Source: Mikania micrantha
Taxonomy: Eukaryota > Streptophyta > Magnoliopsida > Asterales > Asteraceae
Direction: 5' to 3'
NCBI GenBank assembly: GCA_009363875.1
Contig: CM018691.1
Span: 121,397,404 to 121,461,403, forward strand
DNA length: 64,000 nucleotides
Made by a program: the position numbers and the translations under genes
Shown here: piece after piece, positions 22,148-33,549 of the stretch
How positions within the stretch are numbered: the stretch's first letter is position 1
How the letters are laid out: each line of letters begins with the position of its first letter
The notes under the pieces: model-generated
Seen by the model: the letters and a program-made list of their open reading frames with translations, nothing else
What the model was told of the DNA's origin: nothing
Databases searched by the model: none

Positions 22148-24189
22148 CATATGATATTATTGTTAATGATAATTAAGCATTTTACCTACCATTCAACATC
22201 CATATTCACCATAGTTTCCAAGAATTCTGCTTAAACCGAGTTCACACATACACACAATAGAATTTGAAAACCAAGTTTTTAGAGTTTACTCCTATGGACA
22301 ACTGAATACTAATGGGAAGTGACTCTTAAAGACACTCTCGGAGGCACTCAATAACAATCCGTAGAAGAAACTAAGTGTGACTTTCAACATCAGTGTTTTG
22401 ATAAAGGAACCTCAAGATGACATAGAGTCAACTAGAAGAAAGCAGAATCATCCTAGTCACTCGCCACAAAACCATGGATGAACAAGAAGAACACTGAATG
22501 ACTAATGGGGCTTGACCAATGTCAACGCTCGGCGGCCAATCAGTCTGTCTTACAAGATTCTGACAACGAAGAACACTGATGACTAGTGGGGAGTGAATCT
22601 TAAAAACAATCTCGACGGCCAATCAGTCTAGCTTACGAAGTCCTATAGCTTATAGCATACAAGTTTATAGCAAACAAGTGTTTAGTTTTCCTGTACCATG
22701 TGCACATGTACCTGCTTCCCATCCGGAATCCCATTCCGCATAGTTAAGTGTTTAGCATTTCAAGCATTTCAAGTATTTAAGTTTCAAAGCATATAAGTTT
22801 CTGCGAATTTAAGTATATGAGCTTTTCAAGAATATAATTTACAAAAGCATTCAATATTCATAGCATATAGTTTCAAAAGTATTCAAGTATCATAAGTTTC
22901 AAGTATTTAAAATCATGAGTTTAAAGCATTAAAGTATAAGAGTATAGAATATCAGTATCAAGAGTAAGTATAAAATATTTAAGAAACATTTAAACATTTA
23001 TTTAAAATATTTAAACATGTTTCTCAGTCCCGAAGTAAAAAAAATAGTTTGAAAAGGGACAAATAACTCAGATGTGTTGTAGTATGTCTGACTAACCGAG
23101 AATTAGATATACGCGCTCTCGTACTTTGTAGACTAGGTAGCTTCAAAATCTGAGTTGATTTATTGTGATTCATACATGATAAGTATCTATAATTGACGTA
23201 GATAGGGGTTTGGTCTCGGTGTGTGACTATGTGTCCTATGCTTTTACTAATGAGTTACTAGAATTTCCCTAAGCATTCTATGCTAAGTATTCTCTGTGAA
23301 CCCTTATTTTTTAGTTAATAACAGTTATAAGGCTTGCTAGATAAAAGACATTACTTTTTAGCAAATCATCATTTATAAAATCTTATTAAGTTACAAACAA
23401 TTTAAGTTTATAAATCCTTTAATTTATTTTGAAATACTTTAATAAGTCAAGTTATGATCATTTTTATAAAACTATGGTTACACTTTATAAAACGTTACAT
23501 TTTATTGTAGAATACATGTAATTTATATGAAAACATGTGTTAATCATATAAGAACTTGAGTTAACCTATTTAGGTTAATCACAAATTCCTTTGCTAGTTT
23601 CACGTTATCTTGTTGATCTTGTTTACTCTCAAGTTGATAACTAACTAAGATCATTCTATTCGAATAATCTAAGTGTGTTATAAATAGCTTGTAATAACTA
23701 GTAGTTGGGTGTTAATCCTATAAGATTAACATAATCCCATACTTAGTGTTTTTCCTTGAATCCTCATAAATGTCTTCTAGTTATTTAGCTTCTTTGAACT
23801 CATGGCTTCGCATCATATTGCTTCTTGATAGTATTTGTTAAGTAAGCTCAGTTTATTAGCTTAAAATACTTAAGTTAAACTTGGTGCTATTAGGGTTTTT
23901 AGGTTAACACTCAATTAAATACCTTTTTGAACATAATTGGTTCTCAACAACCTTGTTCATGGTTGCATTTAACAAAAACCCAAGTGACTTATAACCTTTT
24001 GACTATTAAAACACTAGTTTAGTTGTTAAGAATGCTTAGGAAGTATTAACAGTACAAAAACCTTAGTATCGTTGGTAACAAAAACCGGTTAACATCATAA
24101 AACCCTAGTGACTATCCATCCCGACCCTTATGTGTTCCAATCGATCCCATAGACTCAATTCTTGATGTTTTCAGTTGGTTCCAAGTTTA

Positions 24190-24620
24190 AAATACTTGGA
24201 TTAGGTTGACGTACTAATATTGACAATTTGAGAGCATATTATCGATGGCCCATTTAATTTAGTATCGATGGAACATGATGTCTAGTCACCGATTCTATAA
24301 TATCGACCAATGCAGATTCAGTGGCTTCCAGCCCATCGATACTAGTAGTATCGATGGTGCTTTATACTCTGAAACTTGGAGGGCATCGAAATTAAGAAGA
24401 TTGACCATGTCCCAACGATTTTAGCCTGTCGAAGTTAGCAATCTCGACACAAGAACTGGATGAATTTTGCAGCTCATCAATACTATTTTTGCTGGTTGTT
24501 CTTATGTCGATATTAACATTTCCAGGTTATAACTCGATTCCAATCAACCCAAACTTCAATATAAGCTGTTCCTTAGCTTCCAATGTCGATTTGGTGCAAG
24601 ATCCTATGGCTTAGAAGGTC
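24190..24620 (-). repeat. TCGAT word cluster of LTR E
   Basis: ATCGATGG, ATCGATACT, GTCGATATTA and related CG-centred words recur irregularly over about 430 bases in the transcribed part of the LTR, the position taken by CGAACCT words in element D. Confidence 0.6.
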
Positions 24621-25790
24621 GAACATGAGCTGAAAAGTTCAGATGGTTCGAGATGAAGGGGGAATAGTATAACTCACTGAAAAACAATGATTTCTCACTC
24701 GATTTTACCTCTTTTTTAGCGATTCAAAGCTTGGTTTCTTCATATCTTCACGATCTACACGTTTTCACGGTCGTTTTGACACCAAAAACGCCCAATTTAG
24801 TGCAGATTTGAGCAACATATGGAGATTTTAGTGTGAGAAAAAGGTAGAGAGAGAAATGGATGGGTTGGTGAGAGAGAATGGGTTGTTGAGGTGTATAAAA
24901 TGACATATATTGTCATTTTATCATTTTCAAATAATCGGGTGTTTCGAATCCATAAATGACATTTTATCATTTATTCGATACTAATTTTCAGCACATCCCA
25001 CAACCTCTAATGCCTTCCAAACTCTAAGGCAATTGCCTCCAACTGTTTAGAATCCAAAAATTGTTTGTATTAACATGGTTGGATCGATCTTTAACCAGTT
25101 CTTTGTTCCAGACTTCCGGGTTATGAGAAAACCCTAAAAACCCGAATGTTCAAGCACCAAACAGCTCGAATCTAGATGTGTTGAGCTTCGATCCTTGGTA
25201 CTTTCTTGATGTAGACCTCGAGAGCTTTCCATAGACACTAAGATCTCACAATTTTGTTAAGAAACGAACAACATCTATGGTGATCTTCTAGAGAGAGAAA
25301 GTAGAGAGAATGTGATGAAAAGTAGAGAGAGAGAGGAGTAATTGCTGGTTGGTGGGGGAAATTAAATGAAGTTTTTACACCTTAAATACCCTGGGTGGTC
25401 GGGTTCGTTCGGTTTCACATTTGCGCGTTACGTTACGTAAAATTTGTGAATGTTACGCTTTCACTGAAAATAGTTTTATTACATCATTTTGGCTTGTATT
25501 TGATGAGTTTCAAAATTGTAAAAATAAATAATATAATATTTTACGCATTTATGTAATATTCGTCTGTTTTGAACCGTTAACGAATATATTTACGCATATA
25601 CCCGTAACTATATACGTTTTTGGTTATTTCATGTATTTATTAACGTTTACTCGTAACGATAAGTTCAACATGGATATCTCTATGGATCGTCACTCATAAA
25701 GATATTGAGTCTCGCTTACGCATTACGATTTTTGTTTAAGTGATTTATTTCTTTTATTATTCGTCTTTACACTACGCACCAACACTACCC

Positions 25791-25880
25791 AATATACCGA
25801 ACTTAGTTTATGTATGGGGCATACGTAGAGTCCGGCTACCTGCCTAATCAGCCGCCAGCCCACCATTTTTTCGATATATT
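25791..25880 (-). repeat. Type 1 hairpin in U3 of LTR E
   Basis: Arms AATATACCGAA (25791-25801) and TTCGATATATT (25870-25880) pair with one G-T-type position. The core matches the other copies. It lies about 260 bases from the LTR start, matching the U3 copy of D. Confidence 0.7.
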
Positions 25881-26058
25881 ACAATAGTGTTATTGCATAG
25901 TGTATTTGACTATAAATACTTAAGTATATACTTAATTTCTCACGATAGAATTTCTAAACTATACAAACGATTGTACAATGATTCCATTATTGTTTGAATG
26001 CATGAACTATGATTGCATAGCGTTAATAATTAAAATGTGATTACGTACAGATGTTACA

Positions 26059-26552
26059 GTCTCCCGTAGTTACGGGAAATTCGTCACGAAATTAACTAGC
26101 TGAAGCTACTGTAAAAGATGTGGGTACTTGAGCTTCATCTGGTCTTCACGTTCCAAGGTGACTCTGCACCACGTTTGCCTTCCCACCACATCTTTACGAT
26201 CGGAATCTGGTTACGTTTGAGTTTCTCGACCCCGTGATCCATGATCTCCACAGGAAGTTCAACGAATTGCATGTTGTTCTGAATCTGGATGTCCTCCAAT
26301 GGAATTTGGACATCGTGATCAGCCAAGCATTTCTTAAGATTCGACACGTGAAATGTGTCGTGAACGTTGCTTAGCTCAACTGGAAGCTTAAGTTTATAGG
26401 CTACGGGACCAATCTTTTCCAGGATCTCAAAAGGTCCAACGTACCTAGGAGCAAGTTTCCCTTTCTTCCCGAATCGAACAACGCCTTTCCAGAGAGAAAC
26501 CTTTAGCAAGACTTGATCATCGACTTGAACTCAAGCGGTTTTCGATGTCGAT
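26059..26552 (-). pseudogene. pol: C-terminal integrase of element E, chromodomain-like end
   Basis: The open part (26509-26135) aligns with the end of element D pol: LLKVSPWKGVVRF-like start, RYVGPFEILEKIGPVAYKL, FHVSNLKKCLADHD, and a chromodomain-like tail IPIVKMWWEGKRGAESPWN. The tail is followed in element sense by a purine tract CGGGAGAC just before the LTR start at 26058. Upstream INT core and RNase H are missing here; the RT-RH part lies at 46826-47519. The right edge is the start of organelle DNA. Confidence 0.88.
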
Positions 26553-26825
26553 CAACATAACTCAAGCGGATTTTTTGAGGAACGTATCGAGAGAGAATTT
26601 GATTTGGTTAGACAATGTGTGGTTGGTAAACAAGGATCGGTTTTTTCACAAGGTATGGAATGTATCGTCAAATATTCAATATGATTCTACAAGATCTAGT
26701 TTCGTTCAAGTAAGGGATTCTAGAGAATTGAAAGGATCTTCTGATCAATTCAGAGATCATTTTGATTCCATTAGTAATAAGGATTCGGAATATCACACAT
26801 TGCTCAATCAAAGAGAGATTCAACA
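26553..26825 (+). pseudogene. ycf2: Chloroplast ycf2 fragment
   Basis: The translation contains TQADFLRNVSRENLIWLDNV and NVSSNIQYDSTRSSFVQV, which I recognise as chloroplast Ycf2. Only about 90 codons are present, with substitutions. The joint to the gypsy DNA shares the bases ACTCAAGCGG, which also occur about 34 bases earlier in the gypsy side, a microhomology. Nuclear insertion of plastid DNA, not expressed as such. Confidence 0.88.
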
Positions 26826-26830
26826 ACGTC

Positions 26831-27402
26831 AGCCCAGTGCCGGAAGTTCAAGGAAGTTGGTGGCCTGATGACAGGGGAGCCAATGACAGAAGTCCGGTGA
26901 ACGGCGGCCGTAACTATAATGGTCCTAAGGTAGCGAATTTACTTGTCGGGTAACTTCTGACCCGCACGAAAGGCGTAACGATCTGGGTAGTGTATTAGAG
27001 AGAGGCTCGGTGAAATAGACATGTTCGTGAAGATGCGGACTACCTGCACCTGGACAGAAAGACCCTATGAAGCTTCACTGTTCCCTGGGATTGGCTTTGG
27101 GCCTTTCCTGCGTAGCTTAGGTGGAAGGCGAAGAAGGCCTCCTTCTAGGGTGTCCGAGCCATCAGTGAGATACCACTCTGGAAGAGCTAGAATTCTAACC
27201 TTGTGTCAGGACGTATGGGCCAAGGGACAACCTCAGGTAGACAGTTTGGGGTGTAGGCCTCCCAAAAGGTAACGAAGGCCTGCAAAGGTTTCCTTGGGCC
27301 GGACGGAGATTGGCCCTCGAGTGCAAAGGTAGAAGGGAGCTTGACTGCAAGATCCACCCATCGAGCAGGGACGAAAGTCGGTCTTAGTGATCCGACGGTT
27401 CC
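26831..27402 (+). pseudogene. rrn23: Chloroplast 23S rRNA fragment
   Basis: The stretch contains hallmark large-subunit rRNA strings such as AACGGCGGCCGTAACTATAA, GGTCCTAAGGTAGCGAA and GGACAGAAAGACCCTATGAA, covering roughly domains IV-V. The sequence matches the plastid rather than the plant mitochondrial or cytosolic version as I remember them. Several substitutions and a small deletion show decay. Open frames inside it are spurious. Confidence 0.88.
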
Positions 27403-27645
27403 AATAATGACATATCCGATTTGACCTATGGACGAATATGCAAGCATATGTTTCATGATTGTTTGAGTAATAGCAATGAGATTCCCCAATATCATGCTAA
27501 GAATAGCTAGGATTTCCAGAAGAAGATGCCATTCGTTTGATGAGAAATAAAAATGAATATCGAAAATTCGAGTGGTTGAAACTGAAGCAGCTACTTTCGA
27601 AGTAACAGAAAGAAAAGCAACGACTGGAGTGGGAGAGTTAGATTC
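27403..27645 (-). pseudogene. ndhB: Chloroplast ndhB fragment (exon 2)
   Basis: The minus-strand frame reads SPTPVVAFLSVTSKVAAS, then FYFSSNEWHLLLEILAILSM and AYSSIGQIGYVIIG, the plastid NADH dehydrogenase-like subunit 2. About 80 codons remain. It joins the 23S fragment with little or no extra sequence. Its orientation is opposite to its neighbours in the mosaic. Confidence 0.88.
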
Positions 27646-27649
27646 ACTA

Positions 27650-27957
27650 GCATCAATATCGTTGGCATCTCTAACTATTTGGTTAGCGTCTTTCACTTAA
27701 TGAATCTAGCCTTTTTCAAAGCATTACTATTCCTGAGTGCAGGTTCGGTGATTCATGCCATGTCGGATGAGCAAGATATGCGGAATATGGGGGGGCTTGC
27801 CTCCTCATTCCTGTTACCTACGCCATGATGCTCATGGGCATCTTATCTCTAATTGGATTTCCTTTTCCAACTGGATTTTATTCCAAAGATGTGATCTTAG
27901 AGCTCGCTTACACTAAGTATACCATCAGTGGGAACTTTGCTTTCTGGTTGGGAAATT
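27650..27957 (+). pseudogene. nad5: Mitochondrial nad5 fragment
   Basis: The translation contains SVFHLMNLAFFKALLFLSAG, SVIHAMSDEQDMR and TGFYSKDVILELAYTKYTIS, which identifies mitochondrial NADH dehydrogenase subunit 5. A frameshift lies near 27815. This is the only clearly mitochondrial piece in the mosaic. It is followed by about 45 bases that I cannot assign (27958-28003). Confidence 0.87.
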
Positions 27958-28003
27958 TATCGAATTTGAAAAAGAGTCAGAATAGATGGTTTGATAACTT
28001 ATC

Positions 28004-28248
28004 ACGAATCCCCTGATTCCTGCTGCTTCCGTTATTGCTGCTGGATTGGCAGTAGGGCTTGCTTTTATTGGACCTGGAGTTGGTGAAGGTACTGCTGCTG
28101 GTCAAACTTTAGAAGGTATCGTGAGACAGCTTGAGGCGGAGGGAAAAATACAAGGTACTTTATTGCTTAGTCTAGCTTTTATGGAAGCTTTAACAATTTA
28201 TGGCCTGGTTGTAGCATTAGCACTTTTGTTTGCTAATCCTTTTGTTTA
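28004..28248 (+). pseudogene. atpH: Chloroplast atpH copy, nearly full length
   Basis: Codes for the c subunit of plastid ATP synthase with the segments AASVIAAGLAVGLAFIGPGV and GTLLLSLAFMEALTIYGLVV, ending LLFANPFV and a TAA. The ATG is ACG here. Several replacements, for example within the GQGTAAGQAVEG-like loop, show it is not under selection. The ion-binding Glu in FMEALTIYG is kept. Confidence 0.9.
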
Positions 28249-28417
28249 ATATTAGAAATATGAAAAATTTTTATGTGATGACTAGAAGCGCTACGGATAA
28301 TAATGATCCACGAAGAAGAGCCGCATAGCTCAGTATCATCATACTTACGTGCATTATTAACCACTCCGATTGTAGAGTAGGTACTAATATTGTGGGTTTG
28401 TGTATTTAATTTAAAAG
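28249..28417. other. Unassigned filler between atpH and copia C
   Basis: The sequence does not match the copia element and may be further organelle or scrambled DNA. I recognise no gene. The switch to copia sequence happens at about 28418. Confidence 0.4.
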
Positions 28418-28741
28418 ACCCGAAGTAGCAAAGCCTGTTGCTCTCAGGTGATATGGATGCAACATCAACTATTGGATTACGGTTTGAATTTCAATTACAC
28501 TCCTATTTTTTGTGTTAACGATGCAATAATTCAAATTTGCAAAAACCTGGTTCAACACTCTAAAACCAAGCACATTGACATGAAAGTTCATTTTATCAGA
28601 GATTGTTATGATCACAAACTCATTAAAATGGAACAAATGGACACAAAATTAAATGTGGCTGACATATTCACAAAGCCGGTGAGCATTTCAACTTTCAATG
28701 TGCTTGTGAATTTGCTAAAAATGATTGTTTTTGAGGACTGA
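28418..28741 (+). pseudogene. pol: End of pol (RNase H) of copia element C
   Basis: The translation SQVIWMQHQLLDYGLNF, HSKTKHIDMKVHFIRDCYDH and VADIFTKPV matches the RNase H ends of A and B. The rest of pol, gag and the 5' LTR of C are absent, replaced by the organelle mosaic. The stop at 28740 is the natural end of pol. Confidence 0.9.
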
Positions 28742-30630
28742 GTTCGTGAAGTGACTGATGCGAGTTTGTTGGAGGTTTATTCGTATTTTTCTTACAAGTT
28801 TCTTTTAAATAAATTTTTTCATAATATGAATAAATTTAGGAGATATATGGAAAAGAAATCAAGTCTAAACATGTTTTGGGAAGTGATATAAACTTTCGTG
28901 ATAAAGGGTAAGTTTAAAAATACCTGAAAAATGCTATATCCAAATGAACTAGGATTGAAATGATATGCTGGTAGGCTAACTTGACTGAATTAGTTGATCT
29001 ATTTTGTGCTAAACTAAAGAAATTGTGTGTTGCGTTGTCGATATATCACTACTTAGAAGAGTGCATCACCTATTTGATTGTCTTAGAAATCATATGACAC
29101 TTTTGATATGCACAAGATTATGAAAATATGTCGAAAATCGAGTGCTTTCTCTGAAAGCGCTTTACGTCTGTACTTAAAAACCCGCAGTGCTCATGGATGT
29201 CCTCTCTCTGTCCTGCTTCCACAGAGACCTGAGAAGTGTAGCTCTCTCTGTTCTGTTTATGCGGAGAGCTGAGATGCTACTTGCATACATGAGTATGTGC
29301 TACGAAATCTGGATCTGCTTACACCAATAAAAGATGCCTCATAGCACAGTCATGCAAAAAACATGTTAAAAGAGACCCTCAAGAGTCCAAAACCCAAGTT
29401 CCACTATAAATTAAGCCTTGTATATTAAAACCTATGATCCATTCTTGCTTTCTCCCTCTAAAATCTCAGACATACAACCAGAATCGGATGCATGTTGAAT
29501 CGAAGTAGGAATTCTTTTGCTTGATAAGAGTGCACCATAGGTATCTAGGATTTAGTGTGATTCGCACGTAACACACTTAAGGTACCAAAACATGATAAAC
29601 ATGCACAAATAGAAAAGCGAAAAAGGTTTTAAGACTGGGTTTAGATGGACAATATACCGGCAATCACGATATCCAGTTTATAAGGGTTAGCATTAAAAGG
29701 GGGATTTTTTTTCTGACTTAAGAACGATTTGATCCCAAAAACAAAATAACTCAATTTGTATTAATCACACATGATGGCCTAAATTAAATGCCTCAGGTTT
29801 ATGGGTTGGAAAATGGGCTTGGACAGAAATTGGGTCGGTTAATGGATGATTTTGTAGTCCACGGGCTTGGACGGTAAAAAGATAAGAGGGGGAAAATTTA
29901 AATAGGTTAAATTAAATCCTTAATCATTCAAATTTACTCCTCACTCATTTTCGAATATTCAAAAAGTTGATTTAAAGGATCTCGAAGCAGAGTCTTTTGT
30001 GATTTCGAAACCAAAGTGCTCGTTCTCGAATTCGTTCATTAGGTAGTCACTAGTCATCATCTTGCTCACATGATTTTGAGGTATCTGTTGCAAGTTATGT
30101 TTTCTCTTTTCGAGAAAATGGGGGAAAGCTGTCGTTCGGAATTTGAGTTTTTGATTATGTTTGATTTTGATAAACTGAAATGTTAATGTCGAATCATCAT
30201 ATGTTCTCGATCAACATAGTTCTGAACTGATATGTAAGATTGGTTGATTTCATCGGGATTGAGTTTTGAGTGTTTTTGAAAGGGATGAGTGGTTCTCGAG
30301 TTTGAATTCGAGAAAGGAGCAGACATTAACGGGTTTATAAACTAAATCTAAAATTTGAGAATGGAAATTGAACTCAAGAATGGAAATTGAACTCGAAAAT
30401 GAAAATTGAACTTGAGAATGAACTCGAGAATGCTTATTTGAATTCGAGAAAGGAGTAGTACTCGAGAACGACAACTAAAATTTTTCAAACTCGAGATTCT
30501 TTGGGTCTCATTCTCAAAGTTGAAATTCAGTTTCAAAATAACGTTGAAATTTAAAGATTCGTTTGCTATGTTACAAAAGAAGTGCCTCTAACTTGAATCA
30601 TTGATGTGTTATGAAAAATTTTAGATTAAA
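28742..30630 (+). other. Spacer between pol and third ORF, element C
   Basis: Noncoding, 1.9 kb, matching the spacer position of A and B. Two related units around CTCTCTCTGT..CTGAGA lie at 29195-29275. From about 29985 to 30540 the word CTCGAGAAT/ATTCTCGAG recurs about fifteen times; the same TTCTCGA word is in the U3 of the C LTR. Minus-strand open frames here are antisense of the words. Confidence 0.75.
29985..30540 (+). repeat. TTCTCGAG word cluster before third ORF of C
   Basis: Irregularly spaced CTCGAGAATG, TTCTCGAG and AATTCGAG words. The LTR of C contains GGTTCTCGA three times (46454-46503), so the element uses one word in both places. Confidence 0.75.
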
Positions 30631-32204
30631 ATAGGACAACAACTGCAGATACTGTGGAAGGACAGTCACAAATTAGCACTATTGATATCTCCTCCACCAG
30701 AGAGTCAGAAGCAATTTGCATCTGCAATCCACGGCTTTAACGCCTGCAAAATTTATCATGCCCTGAAAATGAATCCAGTTATTTATGAAAATCTTGTCCA
30801 AGAATTCTGGTTGTCTGCCAAGATACACAAAGAAGGAGATAGTGGAAAAGGAACTATTACTGCACGAGTTCAAGATATAGAGATTGTGATCTCAGAGACT
30901 GTGATTAGAGAAGTTGTGGCCTTTACCGATAAACCTATTGATCCTGTATCTCTAGAGAAAGGGGTGATCGAGGGTGTCTTGTCAAAGATGGGTTATGAAG
31001 GAGTCTATCCGATGCTGCAGAAGAAATTACTGATCCCTTATTGGATATATATTGCTCATGTCTTCATGGTATGTATAAGTGGAAACAAAGGAACCTTTGA
31101 TATGCTAAACAAGGAGCAATCTTCTGCGTTTGTCACCCTTGTAATGAACTTGGATATAATTTCTCAAAATTCATGCTGAATGAGATGAAAGGAAATCTGA
31201 AAGGAAGCAAATCTGAAAGATTCATGATGTATCCAAGATTTCTGCAAATGATATTTGATGAGAGATATTTTGGGTTACAAAGAGGAGTTGTGACTAGAGA
31301 TCTGAAGATTTTGAGTGAATCGACATTTCCTTTGATAATGCAGAATCGAGGTGGAAAGTACAAGTTTGAAGCTTTGCATCCTTTAAAGAATTTTGGTCAA
31401 TTTGCTGAAATAGAAGATATTGATGCTGCTGAAGCGTCTGAAATTCCAAATGTCGTGGTTGAGGAAGAACATGATGTACAAGTTGCGGGTTCAAAGAGTT
31501 CAGACGAAGACGTTTATGTAGTGCATCCGCCAGAGTATGAAGATGTTGTGACTAGAGATGAACCTGACTTAGATTTTGATTTCGAGAGGGAGACCATACC
31601 AGTTGAAAGTGATCGTCCTGAACAAGTTAATCTGTTAACTACTGAAAATCATGAGGCACTTCTTGAGCATGTCAAAAGGAGTGTAGGAAATCCTCCTCCT
31701 GCATCTTCTTTTGCTAATCAAGAGCCACCTCTAGATTCAACTGCCAATCTAGTACCAAGGAAGAGAAGAAAAAGAGACCCAAGGCCAGGGATTATTTTTA
31801 GTGAACCAGAAACTGAACTCATTTCATTAAGTCAGATGCTGACCATCACCGTTGAACTAACTAAACCATTGCCACAATTTAAAGAGTCTACTACTCGATC
31901 TTCTTCACATACTGAAGATGTTGATTATGATTCTTTTCTGGCTGGAGAAACAGTAACTAGAGCTGATAAAGGAAAGAATGTATTGCTTGATGATGAACCA
32001 ATTGATGTAGTAAAGCTTCAGAGTAGAGTTTTCGAGTTGGAACAAGACTCTTTGTCTCCCACTTTGTTGATTAAGGAGCTGAAAACTAACAATGAAGTTA
32101 AAGACAAAAAGATTAAGGATCTTGAGACAAATATGGGACACTTATCAGCTATTGTCTTGGATTTGAAGCAAAAGTTACAAGATAAATTCAAGGGAGAGTT
32201 TCTT
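30631..32204 (+). pseudogene. Third ORF of element C, N-terminal part
   Basis: Homologue of the third ORFs of A and B. The aligned start codon is ATA at 30631 instead of ATG, so initiation is lost. The N-terminal block is recognisable (KIYHALK, EFWLSAKI) and, after a frameshift near 31156, so is MMYPRFLQMIFDER. A positively charged RKRRKRDPRPG patch and an acidic, coiled-coil-like stretch follow. The frame meets element D at 32205 exactly at a codon boundary and continues in register at 45445. Confidence 0.8.
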
Positions 32205-32497
32205 TGTAACATCACTATACTTCAGGTCGTCCGTACATCCGTACGATTGTACTGTTACGACTTGATATAATAATTATTAATGAAAATAAATTATTGGATG
32301 CATTATTTAATGATTATCACTGTTATTGGTATAGATGCTTAGAAAATATTGTTATACGCGTAAACCATGGGAAGTTTAGTTGTAATTCAACTAAACAGAA
32401 CCAGAGAGTTTATCGCAGATGATTACACGGATCATGGATTTTGTTATGGAATGAAAGGAATTAGGAGTTTTTATGGTTGGATTGCTAAACATAGTCA

Positions 32498-32614
32498 AGG
32501 ATACATGGTCATGGTTTATCGAAATAGCGGTAGGACGGTGTAGGGGAGGTTGCGATCTACCTCTGCATATGCCCTATACATATGCATATTTCGGTCTATC
32601 ATGGATGTGTCAGT
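32498..32614 (+). repeat. Type 1 hairpin in U3 of D (copy also at 42152-42268)
   Basis: Arms ATGGTTTATCGAAAT (32511-32525) and ATTTCGGTCTATCAT (32588-32602) pair at 11 Watson-Crick and 2 G-T positions. The core GGACGGTG..TGCATATGCCCTATA lies between, and TGTCAGT follows. Confidence 0.75.
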
Positions 32615-33147
32615 GATATGGTTTAGTGGGATTTGGATTGGGATTGATACTATTAAAGATAATAAAATAATTGGAATTAATAACGCGATGGTGAGGTTAC
32701 GAACACGAAATAAACACGAATATTAAATTAGAGATATTAACTTAATAACATATTCGCGTGAATGACGATTTACACGAATATAATTATTAAGAATAATATT
32801 CTGAAATGATATTCTCTAAATTTTAAATCGAGTTGAAATACGGTACGAGCGTCGGATTCGCCAAGGTGACGATCTTTACGAATACGTACGTAAGTAACGC
32901 GTTTCGACGAGATAATTAAATAATACCTAACGATAATAAATTAATAAATGGAAACTAAAAACATTTATTAGGAATCATAACCTAAAACAAATACGATCAA
33001 ATTATTTAAACGATTTTAAAATTTAAAACTATTTTATTGAAAACGAAACTTATCTATTTAAATGTCCAACGTTTTAAATATGTTTAACGAGTAAAAACCG
33101 AACATTTATTATGGTTTATCGCGATAAAAACGAGACCGGACACGCGG

Positions 33148-33265
33148 GGAGTATACGCGATAAAAGGAAGAGCTTTCTCTTCTTCCTTCTCATTTCTCAT
33201 TTTCTCCTTCTCTCTCTCAAACACCAAAAACGCCACCTTCTCTCTCTAGATCTTCTCTCTAGCTT
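33148..33265 (+). promoter_or_regulatory. Core promoter of element D LTR
   Basis: GCGATAAAAGGAAG gives a TATA-like box at about 33157, followed by almost 90 bases of CT-rich sequence (CTTTCTCTTCTTCC..), the pyrimidine patch common at plant transcription starts. The 3' LTR has the same at about 42857-42960. Confidence 0.55.
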
Positions 33266-33549
33266 ATCTTCTTCGTTTCTCAACGGAATCACGAGATCTT
33301 GGCGCCTACGCGTTCGTGAGATCGATGAGAACAATAACCCACGAAGAAACACGAGTTTTGATCGACGATTGAGGCAAATCTATGGTTTTTAAATTCGGTT
33401 TTTGTGTAAATCTAGAACCACAAAACTCATCTATGTTCCAACCGATACAAAAACTTAGAAATATGCAAGGAAACTATTGTAGCTCATTTGGAAGCCTAGA
33501 ACCCAGATCTCCTACGAAAGTGGCTCGATTGAAGGGTTGGTGAGCAGTG

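Larger units (their letters stand above)
21575..26058 (-). mobile_element. 3' LTR of element E (chromovirus), 4.5 kb, minus strand
   Basis: In element sense it starts TGTAACATCTGTACG next to the polypurine tract and pol end at 26059, and ends CGGGGTGTGACA at 21575. An acceptor-like ACATGTTTCTCAG is present (AG at 21937-21936); the matching donor near 23065 has lost its GT. A tandem repeat of about 105 bases around CAATCTCGACGGCCAATCAGTCT (22490-22630) and two type 1 hairpins are present. TCGATA/TATCGA words fill 24190-24620. A TATA-like sequence followed in element sense by pyrimidine-rich DNA is at about 24895, and a second such module is at about 25260-25390. It is inserted into LTR G. Confidence 0.8.

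Noticed and set aside
26831..27402. Large-subunit rRNA sequence as a working rRNA gene
   Set aside because: Only about 570 bases of the 23S gene are present, with substitutions, between other organelle scraps.
28004..28248. atpH as a functional nuclear gene transfer
   Set aside because: No ATG, no transit peptide, several replacements and no promoter; it sits in a scrap mosaic.
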